Positions 21,021 through 31,261 of a DNA stretch of 64,000 bases are shown in pieces; position 1 is the stretch's first letter; each line of letters begins with the position of its first letter. Under the pieces are notes generated by a model, which was given only the letters and a program-made list of their open reading frames with translations, had not been told where the DNA came from and made no database searches. Made by a program: the position numbers and the translations under genes. This DNA is from Polytrichum commune. Taxonomy: Eukaryota > Streptophyta > Polytrichopsida > Polytrichales > Polytrichaceae. The stretch is taken from positions 53,563,169 through 53,627,168 of the forward strand of contig OX485806.1 in assembly GCA_950295325.1 (NCBI GenBank), read 5' to 3'.

Positions 21021-21137
21021 GTTTCAATCTCTAAGACTTTTAGCAGGGGCGCTATTCCACCGTCAAAAACCTTTGTCTCTCTACCAAGAATTGGGGCATG
21101 AAGACATTTTCCTTTAGCCTTTGGGGCTAAAAGCCCC
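21021..21137 (-). repeat. Left remnant of an older chromovirus LTR
   Basis: Matches the middle of the family LTR ('ctctctaccaagaattgggg', 'cattttcctttagc', 'aaaagcccccag'). It continues without loss at 28281 once the 7.1-kb insertion and one copy of its cagca duplication are removed. The outer end of this LTR is truncated near 21020. Confidence 0.75.
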
Positions 21138-21142
21138 CAGCA

Positions 21143-22113
21143 TGTCGCAACCCTTGCTAGGTCCCTTAATAATCTTGCCAATTTTCGTTTCTAGCAAAGG
21201 TCACGAGCGCTAACCCTTCGCATTCCGCCATGCTAATGGATAGCTCCTTTTACCCCGGACCAATAGTTCATAGGAGGGAACCAACCCTCCTACTTTGCTT
21301 TCGGGGCTCACCCCTTAATCGGTAACCCATTTCCCCAATGTGGACTTCCATCCATGGAAGTCCAATCCTATGTTGATCATCGCGTTGCCGGAGCAACACT
21401 ACAACAACCCGAACCATACTAGGCAACTATGGCCTCACAATGGGCCAATGCCCATGGAGGCCGTGCCGTTCGGCCTCGGGTGGGTGAGGCCACACCACCT
21501 CACCCATATAAGCCTCTAGGACTTCACGCGGGGCCCCTACCCCACCGTCAACCAACCTCTTGTCTCTCTACCAAGAGTTGGGGCCAAGTGGACATTTTCC
21601 TTTAGCAGCTGGGCCTAGAACCCCCTAGCAGCTTCAGACCATCATAACTTCCTTGTATGATGTCTGATCATAACACCCAACCACTCCATCTTCATCTACG
21701 CTTCACGTAGATGCCAATGGACTCCTCACTTGCTCCATTTGAGCAAGTCTTGAGGAAGTTATGCCTGTTTGAACCTTGGCAGTCCCGGTAATCACTCCAG
21801 GCACTGCTGTACCAGGGCGCTGTCCCGGGACAGCGCCCCACTCAAATGGCCATAACTCCTAGCTCACACCTCCGATTGAGGTGTTCTTGAGCTTTCTAGA
21901 ATCACCACGCCATGAGCTACGCATAACTCATGGCCTTACCCTTGTGCCTCCTAGTCTTCGTGGGTGGGAGGCGTTCCCAACGCCCGGGGCCCTCACCCAC
22001 ACTAGGATCACTTGGGCCCTCTCACCAACGGCGCCACAAGTCCCGGGTGTCACTCCAGGGTCCCCCTTGTGCCCATGGTGTTTCGGGCACTCCTCATGGA
22101 GAGGTGCGCGACA
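21143..22113 (-). repeat. 3' LTR of the young chromovirus
   Basis: Termini TGTCGC and GCGACA form a 6-bp inverted repeat. The LTR contains the perfect palindrome GCGCTGTCCCGGGACAGCGC and several other hairpins. It is the downstream LTR because the purine tract lies at 22114-22125 and the primer site follows the other LTR. Confidence 0.93.
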
Positions 22114-22125
22114 CTCACCCCCACC
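22114..22125 (-). promoter_or_regulatory. Polypurine tract
   Basis: The minus strand reads GGTGGGGGTGAG immediately before the 3' LTR, the expected place of the plus-strand DNA primer of an LTR retrotransposon. Confidence 0.75.
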
Positions 22126-22398
22126 AAACGGAGTCGATGCCCTCATCGACTATACTCGTAGTCGGCACACCAATGCTCAAGTTGCCATCCTCTATGGTGC
22201 CGCATTGTGTTTACCTTAGGGCGCGACCCCCACAATGCATCTTCAAATTTGGCATAGTCCCAAAGGTGTCGTTCCTAGGTGGTCCGTTAGCGACCTTGGA
22301 TCTCTCATCCAAGGACCTAACCTACACTAGACCCACCTACTTTGGGACTCACTTGGGTTGCCCCTCCTTTGGGGCCTCCCCCGTTAGGCTCCACTAGC

Positions 22399-22554
22399 CT
22401 AACGTGACACATCTAGGCGAGACCTCAACGCTTCCACTAAGTTGTCTCGGTTGCAACTCCGAGATGGCTTTCCATTGTTAAGCCACGCCTCGATCGCACG
22501 GGGGTGATGCCAAGTCCCGCCCGACTCGGTTCCCACTTTGCTCTTTCGAGACAT
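22399..22554 (-). CDS. Small basic ORF in the chromovirus 3' region, SAP-like
   Basis: A 51-residue frame from ATG 22552-22554 to TAG, between the chromodomain and the 3' LTR. Its second half (AIEAWLNNGKPSRSCNRDNL, then VEALRSRL) has the spacing of a SAP-type DNA-binding helix-linker-helix, ending in the usual 'LVEALRSRL' pattern. The homologous stretch at 48853-48906 keeps the start and KMGTESGGTW but has a TGA at codon 3 and is cut by transposon copy B. It may be a separate small ORF or a degraded 3' tail of pol. The fold call is tentative. Confidence 0.35.
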   Translation of the reverse strand: MSRKSKVGTESGGTWHHPRAIEAWLNNGKPSRSCNRDNLVEALRSRLDVSR

Positions 22555-22971
22555 GGGTTCATGACTCCCATGCGCCAACTCTCGTTAGCTCGTGGGTAGC
22601 ACTTTTATGAGCACGCGCCATCACCTTGTCCCCGCCCGGACAAGCCCACGGCTAAGAAGCTTTTTGGTTTTATCCAAGGCCCCTCCTAGCCATGGCCCCA
22701 ATTACTCGGCTTACCCAACCTAGTTTGGCATATCTATTCCCCCTCTTCCACTAACCAAGCACAAGTACAAGACTAGGACCTCATCTCGTACTTTTCTCTT
22801 TGCACCACTAAAGTTTGGACTTTATTCCCTCAAGCCAAAGAACAAGTTCATGTTGTGGAGCAATTAGCCTCGAAGCTAAGTGTGCTACTAGCGTCTCTCC
22901 CCCACTAAAGGAGATTGATGTCCTCATCAATGCCTACGCTTCATTTTATTGGAATGTCTAGCCTTAGTTTC

Positions 22972-23074
22972 TTCAAAGTGCTTTACCAATTCCTTGGCGT
23001 TCATCATGTCTCTTGCCGCTACCCAAACGGCTTCTTTCTCATGGTATCCTCACCATTTCACCAAGTACTCCTTT
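22972..23074 (-). pseudogene. C-terminal chromodomain with internal stop
   Basis: The minus strand encodes KEYLVKW, a TGA (plus 23050-23052), then GYHEKEAVWVAARDM. This is the conserved chromodomain core (YLVKWKGY...W) with the Lys codon after the aromatic Trp replaced by a stop. The copy at 44260-44363 has the same TGA. Chromodomains steer integration of this gypsy branch to particular chromatin. Confidence 0.75.
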
Positions 23075-24735
23075 GTACATTTTCTTTCATTTTCACTTGG
23101 GCTTCCTACACTTGAGGATGCCCTCTTACCTCATGTTCCAAATGACCTCCACAAGGTCGGGACGTGGCCTAATCACTTGCTTGTGATCGGGCCACAAGGT
23201 GTCGTCCTAAAATGACTTTCGTAATGAGACATGAAATGTCGGATGCACTTTGATGTCCGGCGGTAATTCCAACATATACATGTCCTTGAACACTTGTTCC
23301 ACAATGGAAAACGAAGCTCCAATTTTGGACATGAACTTTTGGAGCGAGGCCTTCCGGCTAAGTGAAGTTGTTCACATTCAACAACACCTTTTGGCCCACC
23401 TCATTCTCCACTTCGCGTCTTCCGGCATTTACTAGCACTCCGTAGCACCTTCGGGCTTTCTCCACCAACAACTTGGTCATCTCCAAGACTTGTTTACCAT
23501 CCTTGGCCAAGTCCTCACCATCTTGGTTGAACTCTAGTGTTGAATGTGCCCCCTCGAGAGCTAGGTTAATAGGTTGGAGCGCATCCACTCCATAAGCCAC
23601 CACCAAAGACCACCCCTTGGTAGCCAAGTGCGTGGCTACATTGCAATTACACTCCGCTCGACCCACATAGTCCGCCCAATCTCCTTGGTCCGCCCCCACC
23701 AAGTTCCTCAAGTATTGCTTCAAGTCTCCATTCACACGCTTTGTTTTCCCATCCATTTGGGAATACACGGCCGTGCTAAACCTTAGTTTCAATACAACCT
23801 CCTTAGAGAAATGCATTGAAAATGCACTTGTGAACTTTGGATCTTGATCCCACACAATCACTCTTGGCAACCCGTGGTGCCTCAACCATCCTTTGAGAAA
23901 AGGCTATGCGGTCTCCAACGCGGTGGCGGTTCCCACAATCGGCACCATGTGTGCCAACTTGGCAAACCACTCTACCATCAACAAGATGGCATCATACCCA
24001 TGTGACTCCGGCAAACTTGTGATCAAGTCCATGCACATACTATGCCATGGCGCCGACGGGATAGGCAACGGTTGCAAGAAGCCGCCTTGCTTTTGGTAAG
24101 AGGTTCGGTTCACTTGGCACTTTGATTCAAGCCTTCACAAAGTGGGTTATATCCTCCTTTATGCACCGCCAATGGTACCTCTTTGACACCATTCTATGGC
24201 GGCTTTTTCTTTCTCGTCTATGGCCGGCAATAGGACTATCATATTCCTCCTTCAAAACCGATAGCCTCAACTTGCCTTGTGGCACATATACCCGACTTTG
24301 TTTGCACTTGAACAATCCGTCCACCAACTTAACCTCTTTGAGCACCTTGCTCTTGCGAAGCTCACCTAAAAGCTTTTGTGCTTTGGGGTAGTTAATTTAC
24401 CCCTCCCGTATCTTGCATCACAAGTTTCCTTTGCCGGCACACATTAGCCACAAGGTTTGGATGGTTCTCATTGCTTGGAACTCTTCCGGTCTACTTCGCG
24501 CATCCGGCACCACATTTCCACGGTCCGGTTTGTGGATCAAATCCACCTTCATAAGCGCCAAACTATCATGCCACCGCAATGACTTGGCGTTCACTTACGC
24601 TTGTATGTCAAAATACTTTTAGGACACATTGTCCATGTAGACCTTTGCTTTGTGCGACCCCATATAATGTCGCCACATCTTCAAGCAATGCACTACGGCA
24701 AAGAAGTTCTTTGTCATGAGTTGGTTGTCTTCTTT

Positions 24736-25630
24736 GACAACCATCGAGCTTTATGCTCCCATATGCAATGGCCATCCATCTTACACATAATCCACCATTG
24801 GCAAAGGCACTCACCCCGGTATGCACCTCGAAAGGTTTGTCAAGCTCCGCGAACTTGAGCACGGGCGGCGAAGAGAACTTGGTGTTAAGCTCCCCAAAGA
24901 CTCGTGACAAACATCATCTCACTCTTGGGATAGCCATTTCTTCCACAAGTCGCACAAGGTGGGACAACCATCGAGCTTCATGCTCTCATATGCCATGGCC
25001 ATCCATCTTGCCTCAACATCCGCCAATGGTAAAGTCACTCGCCCCTGTATGCACCTCAAAAGGTTTGTCAAACTCCGCGAACTTGAGCACGGGCGGCGAA
25101 GAGAACTTGGTCTTAAGCTCCTCAAAGACTTGGTGGGAAGGCTCATCCCACTCTTGGGATAGCCATTTCTTTCACAAGTCGCACAAGGTGGGACAACCAT
25201 CGAGCTTCATGCTCTCATATGCCATGGCCATCCATCTTGCCTCAACATCCGCCAATGGTAAAGTCACTCGTCCCCGTATGCACCTCAAAAGGTTTGTCAA
25301 ACTCCGCGAACTTGAGCACGGGCGGCAAAGAGAACTTGCTCTTAAGCTTCTCAAAGACTTGGTGGCAAGGCTCATCCCACTCTTGGGATATCCATTTCTT
25401 TCACAAGTCGCACAAGGTTTGACAACCTTTAAGCTTAATGCTCCCATATGCAATGGGCATCCATCTTGGATCAACATCCGCGAATGGTAAAGTTACTCGC
25501 CCCCGTATGCACCTCAAAAGGTTTGTCAAATTTCGCAAACTTAAGCACGGGCGGCGAAGAGAACTTGTTTTTGAGCCCCCCAAAGGCTTGGTGACAAGGC
25601 TCATCCCACTCTTGGGATAGCCATTTTCCT
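24736..25630 (-). repeat. 229-bp tandem array across the RT/RNase H junction, about four units
   Basis: Unit starts ('gacaaccatcgagctt' or variant) lie at 24736, 24963, 25192 and 25421, giving periods of 227, 229 and 229. Each unit covers WDEPCHQ, KFSSPPVLKF, DKPFEVHT and MAIAYGS. Because 229 is not a multiple of three, each unit shifts the frame. The older element at 29397-30010 has about three units of the same array. Confidence 0.85.
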
Positions 25631-27290
25631 CAATAAGTTGAATAAGGTCCTAGCAACCTTAGAAAACTCTTGAATGAAGTTGTGGTACTAATTGGCTAGG
25701 CCAACAAATGACCTAAGCCATTTTTGAATGAAGGGCCAATTGTCCTTTTGGATTGTCTTGACATTCTTCATGTTCGTCCACCAACTTCATTTATCACCAC
25801 ATACCTCAATAGCTCAATCTCTCGTTGAGCAAAGTTATTTTTCACTTCTTGGCGGTAATTTTTTTTTTTTTGGGCAACACATTGGTGAATACATCCTTGT
25901 ATTTCACCAACATCACACCAATGTTGTTTGGGGGAGGCCCATCTTTCCTAGCCTCCCCATACGTTCCTTGGAGTTGCTCCAATTGAACCACGACTATTAT
26001 GTTTTTTTTTTTTTTTTATTCGGTCCATTAAGACCAAATTCAACTTAGGTCCTCCTACCATAGGAGTCATTGTTAATTTGAACTTCAATTCTTTGCCATT
26101 ATGACACATCATAATGCACCGCAAGCACACCGGCTTGCACCTCACATCTATCATGTGAGTTTCAAAGAAGGCGGCCTTCACAATGACATGCATTTTATCT
26201 ATTTCACTTGGTGTGAAATTTTGACAAAAATCCAATGTCCCACATTGCAAGGTTACATGCATCGCGGCCTTCTTTGTCTCATGCGGTTTGCCCTTTCCAA
26301 ACCGCACCTTGGTGGGTTTGCCCGCTCTACCAATCGGCAAGCCCCAACTCCCTTATGAGTTTTGGGCTCAAGAAGGCATGGCTTGCCTCTTTGTCAACCC
26401 ATTAGACGTTTGTCCCATTCATTTGAGCCTCAAGATATAAAATAGTTGGCCTTGGCTTAAAGCTACTAGCCTTGGCCACAAAACCATCGTCTAACATTTG
26501 GTCCTCGGCAACACCGTGAGTTTGGCTTGGTCCACAAGGCCAACTTTTAACACTCCGTCCGTGGCACAAATATGATCTAGTTTGGTACCACCAAACCACC
26601 TTCTCACATTTTGTCCACGGCACGAGCTAGCATGATTTGCCTTGGTATAATGGGCCAAACTACTTGCGCTCATTTCCTTGGGGCCTCTTTCGGCTAAACC
26701 CACTTTGTGGTGATGTGCCGTCCAACTTCTTCTTAGGAACATCGGCTTCAATGCTCTTCAAATCTTTATGATTCGCACTACGTCCTCAAGATGCTTTGGG
26801 GTCTTGAACATGGTTTTCACCACCCGCTTTTGAAACCCACCTAAAACGATGCATTTCTTAGAAAGCTCGTCCATCCTAGATGTACCATTCATTTGGGTGT
26901 GAAATTCGCACATATACGCCTTAAGAGACCCCGCGTGCCTCATGTGCCCCAAGTTCATTTCAACATCACCACCTTCTAAGCATTTCGAATTGAAATTTCA
27001 ATCCAACATTAATGCCCTCCAAGGTTTTGGGTGCATTCAGTATTCTAGCCCCTGAATACTTTTCGAGGTTTGCGGGAGCCTTTTCAAAGCACTCCTCCAT
27101 TTTCCTCACCGAATCCACCCTCATGCCCACCATTGTCATTAGAACTAATGGTATGGTCAAATTCCATTTACACATGATCTTTGTTCCAATTTGAGCCTCA
27201 CAACCTTTTGGAAACCCCGGGTCACCATCATAACCCGCTTATATGATAGCCATGCTTCCCTCAAAGTGCTAGCTCAAATATTGGAACCCT

Positions 27291-27302
27291 GCTCTGATAC
27301 CA
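27291..27302 (-). promoter_or_regulatory. Primer-binding site for initiator tRNA-Met
   Basis: The minus strand reads TGGTATCAGAGC two bases after the 5' LTR, the standard plant tRNA-Met primer site. It proves the transcription direction of the whole LTR family. Confidence 0.92.
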
Positions 27303-27304
27303 AG

Positions 27305-28275
27305 TGTCGCAACCCTTGCTAGGTCCCTTAATAATCTTGCCAATTTTCGTTTCTAGCAAAGGTTACGAGCGCTAACCCTTCGCATTCCGCCATGCTAATG
27401 GATAGCTCCTTTTACCCCGGACCAATAGTTCATAGGAGGGAACCAACCCTCCTACTTTGCTTTCGGGGCTCACCCCTTAATCGGTAACCCATTTCCCCAA
27501 TGTGGACTTCCATCCATGGAAGTCCAATCCTATGTTGATCATCGCGTTGCCGGAGCAACACTACAACAACCCGAACCATACTAGGCAACTATGGCCTCAC
27601 AATGGGCCAATGCCCATGGAGGCCGTGCCGTTCGGCCTCGGGTGGGTGAGGCCACACCACCTCACCCATATAAGCCTCTAGGACTTCACGCGGGGCCCCT
27701 ACCCCACCGTCAACCAACCTCTTGTCTCTCTACCAAGAGTTGGGGCCAAGTGGACATTTTCCTTTAGCAGCTGGGCCTAGAACCCCCTAGCAGCTTCAGA
27801 CCATCATAACTTCCTTGTATGATGTCTGATCATAACATCCAACCACTCCATCTTCATCTACGCTTCACGTAGATGCCAATGGACTCCTCACTTGCTCCAT
27901 TTGAGCAAGTCTTGAGGAAGTTATGCCTGTTTGAACCTTGGCAGTCCCGGTAATCACTCCAGGCACTGCTGTACCAGGGCGCTGTCCCGGGACAGCGCCC
28001 CACTCAAATGGCCATAACTCCTAGCTCACACCTCCGATTGAGGTGTTCTTGAGCTTTCTAGAATCACCACGCCATGAGCTACGCATAACTCATGGCCTTA
28101 CCCTTGTGCCTCCTAGTCTTCGTGGGTGGGAGGCGTTCCCAACGCCCGGGGCCCTCACCCACACTAGGATCACTTGGGCCCTCTCACCAACGGCGCCACA
28201 AGTCCCGGGTGTCACTCCAGGGTCCCCCTTGTGCCCATGGTGTTTCGGGCACTCCTCATGGAGAGGTGCGCGACA
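27305..28275 (-). repeat. 5' LTR of the young chromovirus
   Basis: 971 bp, almost identical to the LTR at 21143. A TATA-like segment (minus GGCTTATATGGG, plus about 27664-27675) could be the promoter. The terminal inverted repeat TGTCGC...GCGACA is intact. Confidence 0.93.
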
Positions 28276-28280
28276 CAGCA

Positions 28281-28717
28281 GCTTCAAAACAACATAAAAT
28301 CCTTGTATGATCTTTGATGCTCATATTCAACCACTTCATTGTCACGTACACTTCACGTAGATGCCGATGAACCCTCTCACTTCCCCCATTTGGGCAAATA
28401 TAGAGGAAATTATGCATGTTAAAATTTTGGCAGTCCTAAGAGATACTCCCAAACCACTGTTGTACAAGAGCGTTGTCTTGAAATAGTGGCCCACTCAAAT
28501 TGCCATATCTCTTAGCTCACAACTCCGATTCTATAATTACCCTCGTGACTCCTAGTTTAAGCGGGTAGGAGGTGTTCCCAACTTCTGGGGCATTGTCCTA
28601 CATTAATACCACTTGGGCCCTCTCACCAACGGCACCACAAATCCATGGTGTCACTCCGAAGTCCCTCTAATTCCCATGGTGTTTCGGGCATTCCTCATGA
28701 AGAGGTGCGTACGAGTA
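28281..28717 (-). repeat. Right remnant of the older chromovirus LTR (continues 21021-21137)
   Basis: Starts in mid-LTR ('gcttcaaaacaacataaaat') and runs to the degenerate terminus 'gaagaggtgcgtacgag'. The 'acttcacgtagatgccga' hairpin and 'ggtgtttcgggcattcctca' are recognisable. It is the 3' LTR of the older element whose 5' LTR is at 31262-32228. Confidence 0.75.
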
Positions 28718-28796
28718 GTATTGGTCTTATAATGCGAGTACATTCTACAATTGGAGAACATTGCAGACAACCTTTTTTTGATGGTTTAGGCTAGAG

Positions 28797-29063
28797 ATGC
28801 GCCAACAGAGAGCCCTCATCGCATTGACAAGCATGAGACAAGGCTCATATAAGAGCATAACGTCTTATATATGGTGTTTTGAGACTATAGTAACCAGGCA
28901 CAAAGGATTTTTTCTCGCAAATGATACGATTAAATTTTACTTTATACAAAGGTCTAACAAACAAGGTACTATCCGAGAGATTGTCAATTCTAATCCTCAA
29001 GACATAGAAGACGTTAGAAAAAAAACTAGGAGGATGAAATGGCTGGACAAACACAATGATTGA
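28797..29063 (+). pseudogene. Ty3/gypsy gag fragment of another family
   Basis: An open frame of 88 residues with LTSMRQGSYKSITSYIWCFE and DTIKFYFIQ...GTIREIVNSNPQDIED matches the second half of the retrotransposon gag domain. It corresponds to the gag at 35610-35800 of the 33-kb element (LTSLKQGREEEISAYIRRFD), but the two are diverged. It lies opposite to the surrounding chromovirus. No LTR ends are seen around it (28718-29386), so it is an orphan fragment. Confidence 0.65.
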
Positions 29064-29386
29064 ATGTGGAATTGGACAATCGCGCCAATTCCAACTTTCC
29101 TACATTCAACATATCACCTCCCGAAACAAAGTAAGCCTCCTCAGTTGGAGCCATCCTGACCGGATGCATACACTGTCCACAAAACAACCATTGTTTTTTT
29201 TGCTACTTGCCCCCCCCAAGCCACACTATGATTGACGAAGTAGAGCGTAATGTTGAAAAAGGCCAACAACGAGTTGAGAAATGATTTCATAGTAGCTCAA
29301 GACACTCACGAAGCTACTAACAATGGCAATTACATCTAAGCCCTTAACATAGAAAATTTTACAATCTCGCAGGCAAATAACTACAG

Positions 29387-31247
29387 CACCAACTATCGAG
29401 CTTCATGCTCCTATATGCAATGGCCATCCATCTTGCATCGACATCCGCCAATGCTAAAGTCACTCGCCCCCGTATGCACCTCAAAAGGTTTGTCAAACTC
29501 TGCGAACTTAAGCATGGGCGGCAAAAGAACTTCGTCTTAAGATCCCCAAAGACTTGGTGACAAGATTCATCCCACTCTTTGGATAGCCATTTCTTCTACA
29601 AGTCGCACAAGGTTGAGCTCCATGCTCCCATATGCAATGGCCATCCATCTTGCATCAACATCCGCCAATGGCAAAGTCACTCGCCTCTGTATGCACCTCA
29701 AAAGGTTTGGCAAACTCTGCCAACTTGAGCACGGGCGGCGAAGAGAACTTGCTCTTAAGTTCCTCAAAGACTTGGTGGCAAGGCTCATCCCACTCTTCAA
29801 ATCGCCATTTCTTCCACAAGCCGAACAAGGTTGGACAACCATCGAGCTTAATATTTTTATATGCAATGGTCATGCATCTTGCATCAACATCTGCCAATGA
29901 TGAAGTCCTTTGCCTCCATATGCACCTCAAAATGCTTTTGAAAACCCGGGAATTTGACCACATCTTGTGAAGAGAACTTGCTTTTGAGCTCCCCAAAGGC
30001 TTGGTGACAAGGTTCATCCTACTCTTGGGATAGCCATTTTCTCAACAAGTTGAATAAGGTCCTACCAACCTTAGAAAAATCTCGAATGAACTCGTGGTAG
30101 TAGTTGGCTAGGCTATCCAATGACCTAAGCCTTTGTTCAGTCAAGGGCCAATTCTCCTCTTGGATTGTCTTGACATTCTTCATGTTCGTCCACCAAACTT
30201 CATTTGTTACCACATACCTCAAGAACTCAATATCTCGTTGAGCAAAGTTATTTTCCACTACTTGGTGGTAATATTTTGAGCAACACATTGGTGAATTCAT
30301 CCTTGTACCTCACCAACATCCCACGAATGTGGTTTGGGGGAAGCTCATCTTTCCTAGCTTCCCCATGAGTTCTTTGGAGTTGCTCCAATTGAACCACGAC
30401 CATTATTATTATGTCTTCCCATTTATTCATTTGGTTTATTAAGACCAAATTCGACTTGGTTCCTCCTACCATAGAAGTCCTTGTCAATTTGTAGTTCAAT
30501 TCTTTGCCATCATGACACATCACAAATGCACCGCAAGCTCACCGGCTTGCGCCTCACATCTATCATGTGAGTTTCAAAGAAGGTGACGTTCACAATGACA
30601 TGCACCTCATTTATTTCACATAGTGTGAAATCTGGACAAAAACCCAATGACCTATATTCAAAGGTTACATGCATCGCCGCCTCCTTTGCCTCATGCGGTC
30701 GCCCTTTGCAAACCGCACTTTGGTGGGCGTGCCCGTTTTACCGGTCCGTAAGCCCCAACTCCTTTGTAAGTTTTGGGCTCAAGAAGGAGTGTTAGCCTGT
30801 TTGTCAACCCATGATGCTTTTGAACCTCAAGGTATATCCTTCATTTGTGCATTTGAATAGCGCAAATAGGCCTTAAAAGGCCCCGGGTGCCTCATTTGCA
30901 CCAAGTTCATTTCAACGTCACCACCTTCTAAGCATTTCAAATTGGAATTTCAATCCAACATTAATACCGTCCAAGGTTTTAGGTGAATTCGGTATTCTAG
31001 GCCCCAAATAATTTCTCAAGTTTGCGGGAGTACTTTCAAAGGACTCCTCCATTTTCCTCACCAAATCCACCCTCATGCCCACCAATATCATTAAAATCAA
31101 TGATATGGTCAAAACCCACTTGCATATGATTCTTGTTCCAATTTTAGCCTCACAACATGTTGGAGACCCTGGGCTCACCATCATAACCCGCATTTTTTTA
31201 TGATAGCCATGTTTTCCTCAAAGTGCTAGCTCAAATATTGGAACGCT
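29387..31247 (-). pseudogene. Broken gag-pol of the older chromovirus
   Basis: Read on the minus strand from 31247: leader and gag start (VRKMEESFESTPANL near 31050), a segment with KELNYKLTRTSMVGG (near 30480), then '..FTNVLLKILPP' joined closely to '..NFAQRDIEFLRYVV' (30241-30290), so the reverse transcriptase palm is absent. The connection domain (LANYYHEFIRDFSKV) and tandem RNase H units (30010-29397) follow. Integrase is missing; the sequence changes to unrelated material at about 29387. It shares the palm deletion with the young element, so the deletion predates both insertions. Confidence 0.75.
29397..30010 (-). repeat. RNase H tandem array of the older chromovirus, about three units
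   Basis: The 'gagcttcatgctcc'-type block recurs near 29397, 29613 and 29847, with the KFSSPPVLK and DKPFEVHT coding block between. The period is about 217-235 bp. It is the same array as at 24736-25630 with one unit fewer. Confidence 0.75.
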
Positions 31248-31259
31248 GCTCTGATACCA
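31248..31259 (-). promoter_or_regulatory. Primer-binding site of the older chromovirus
   Basis: The minus strand reads TGGTATCAGAGC, two bases after the LTR at 31262. It matches the site at 27291 exactly. Confidence 0.9.
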
Positions 31260-31261
31260 CG

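Larger units (their letters stand above)
22900..27175 (-). pseudogene. Broken gag-pol of the young chromovirus
   Basis: Read on the minus strand from 27175: a gag-like part (KCIVLGGFQKRV near 26850), a Cys-containing repeat region (26660-26470), a segment near 26340-25950, then a direct join from '..NVLP' to '..NFAQREIELL' (25836-25880) that removes the reverse transcriptase palm. It continues with the connection domain (LANYYHNF), RNase H (in a 229-bp tandem array), the integrase zinc-binding region and integrase core, and ends in a chromodomain. Integrase keeps the first two Asp (CMDLIT; VWDQDPKFTS) but reads GKTKRVN where GQTERVN is expected, so the catalytic Glu is Lys. Many frameshifts are present. 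It is non-functional in cis. Confidence 0.8.
21143..28275 (-). mobile_element. Young, RT-deficient Ty3/gypsy chromovirus inserted in an older relative's LTR
   Basis: Two 971-bp LTRs (21143-22113 and 27305-28275) differ at about two positions by eye (near 21202/27364 and 21690/27852). The element is flanked by the 5-bp duplication cagca (21138-21142 and 28276-28280). The primer site and purine tract are intact. The interior (5.2 kb) is badly broken, lacks the reverse transcriptase palm, and has Lys at the integrase catalytic Glu position. Near-identical LTRs date the insertion as recent, so a defective RNA must have been copied by enzymes from another element. Confidence 0.9.

Noticed and set aside
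21881..22397. Open frames of 70-150 codons recurring at 21881, 28043, 32002, 41485, 50141, 53636, 59890 and 61239
   Set aside because: They recur because they lie in the chromovirus LTR; they run on into unrelated flanking sequence and occur in two overlapping frames.
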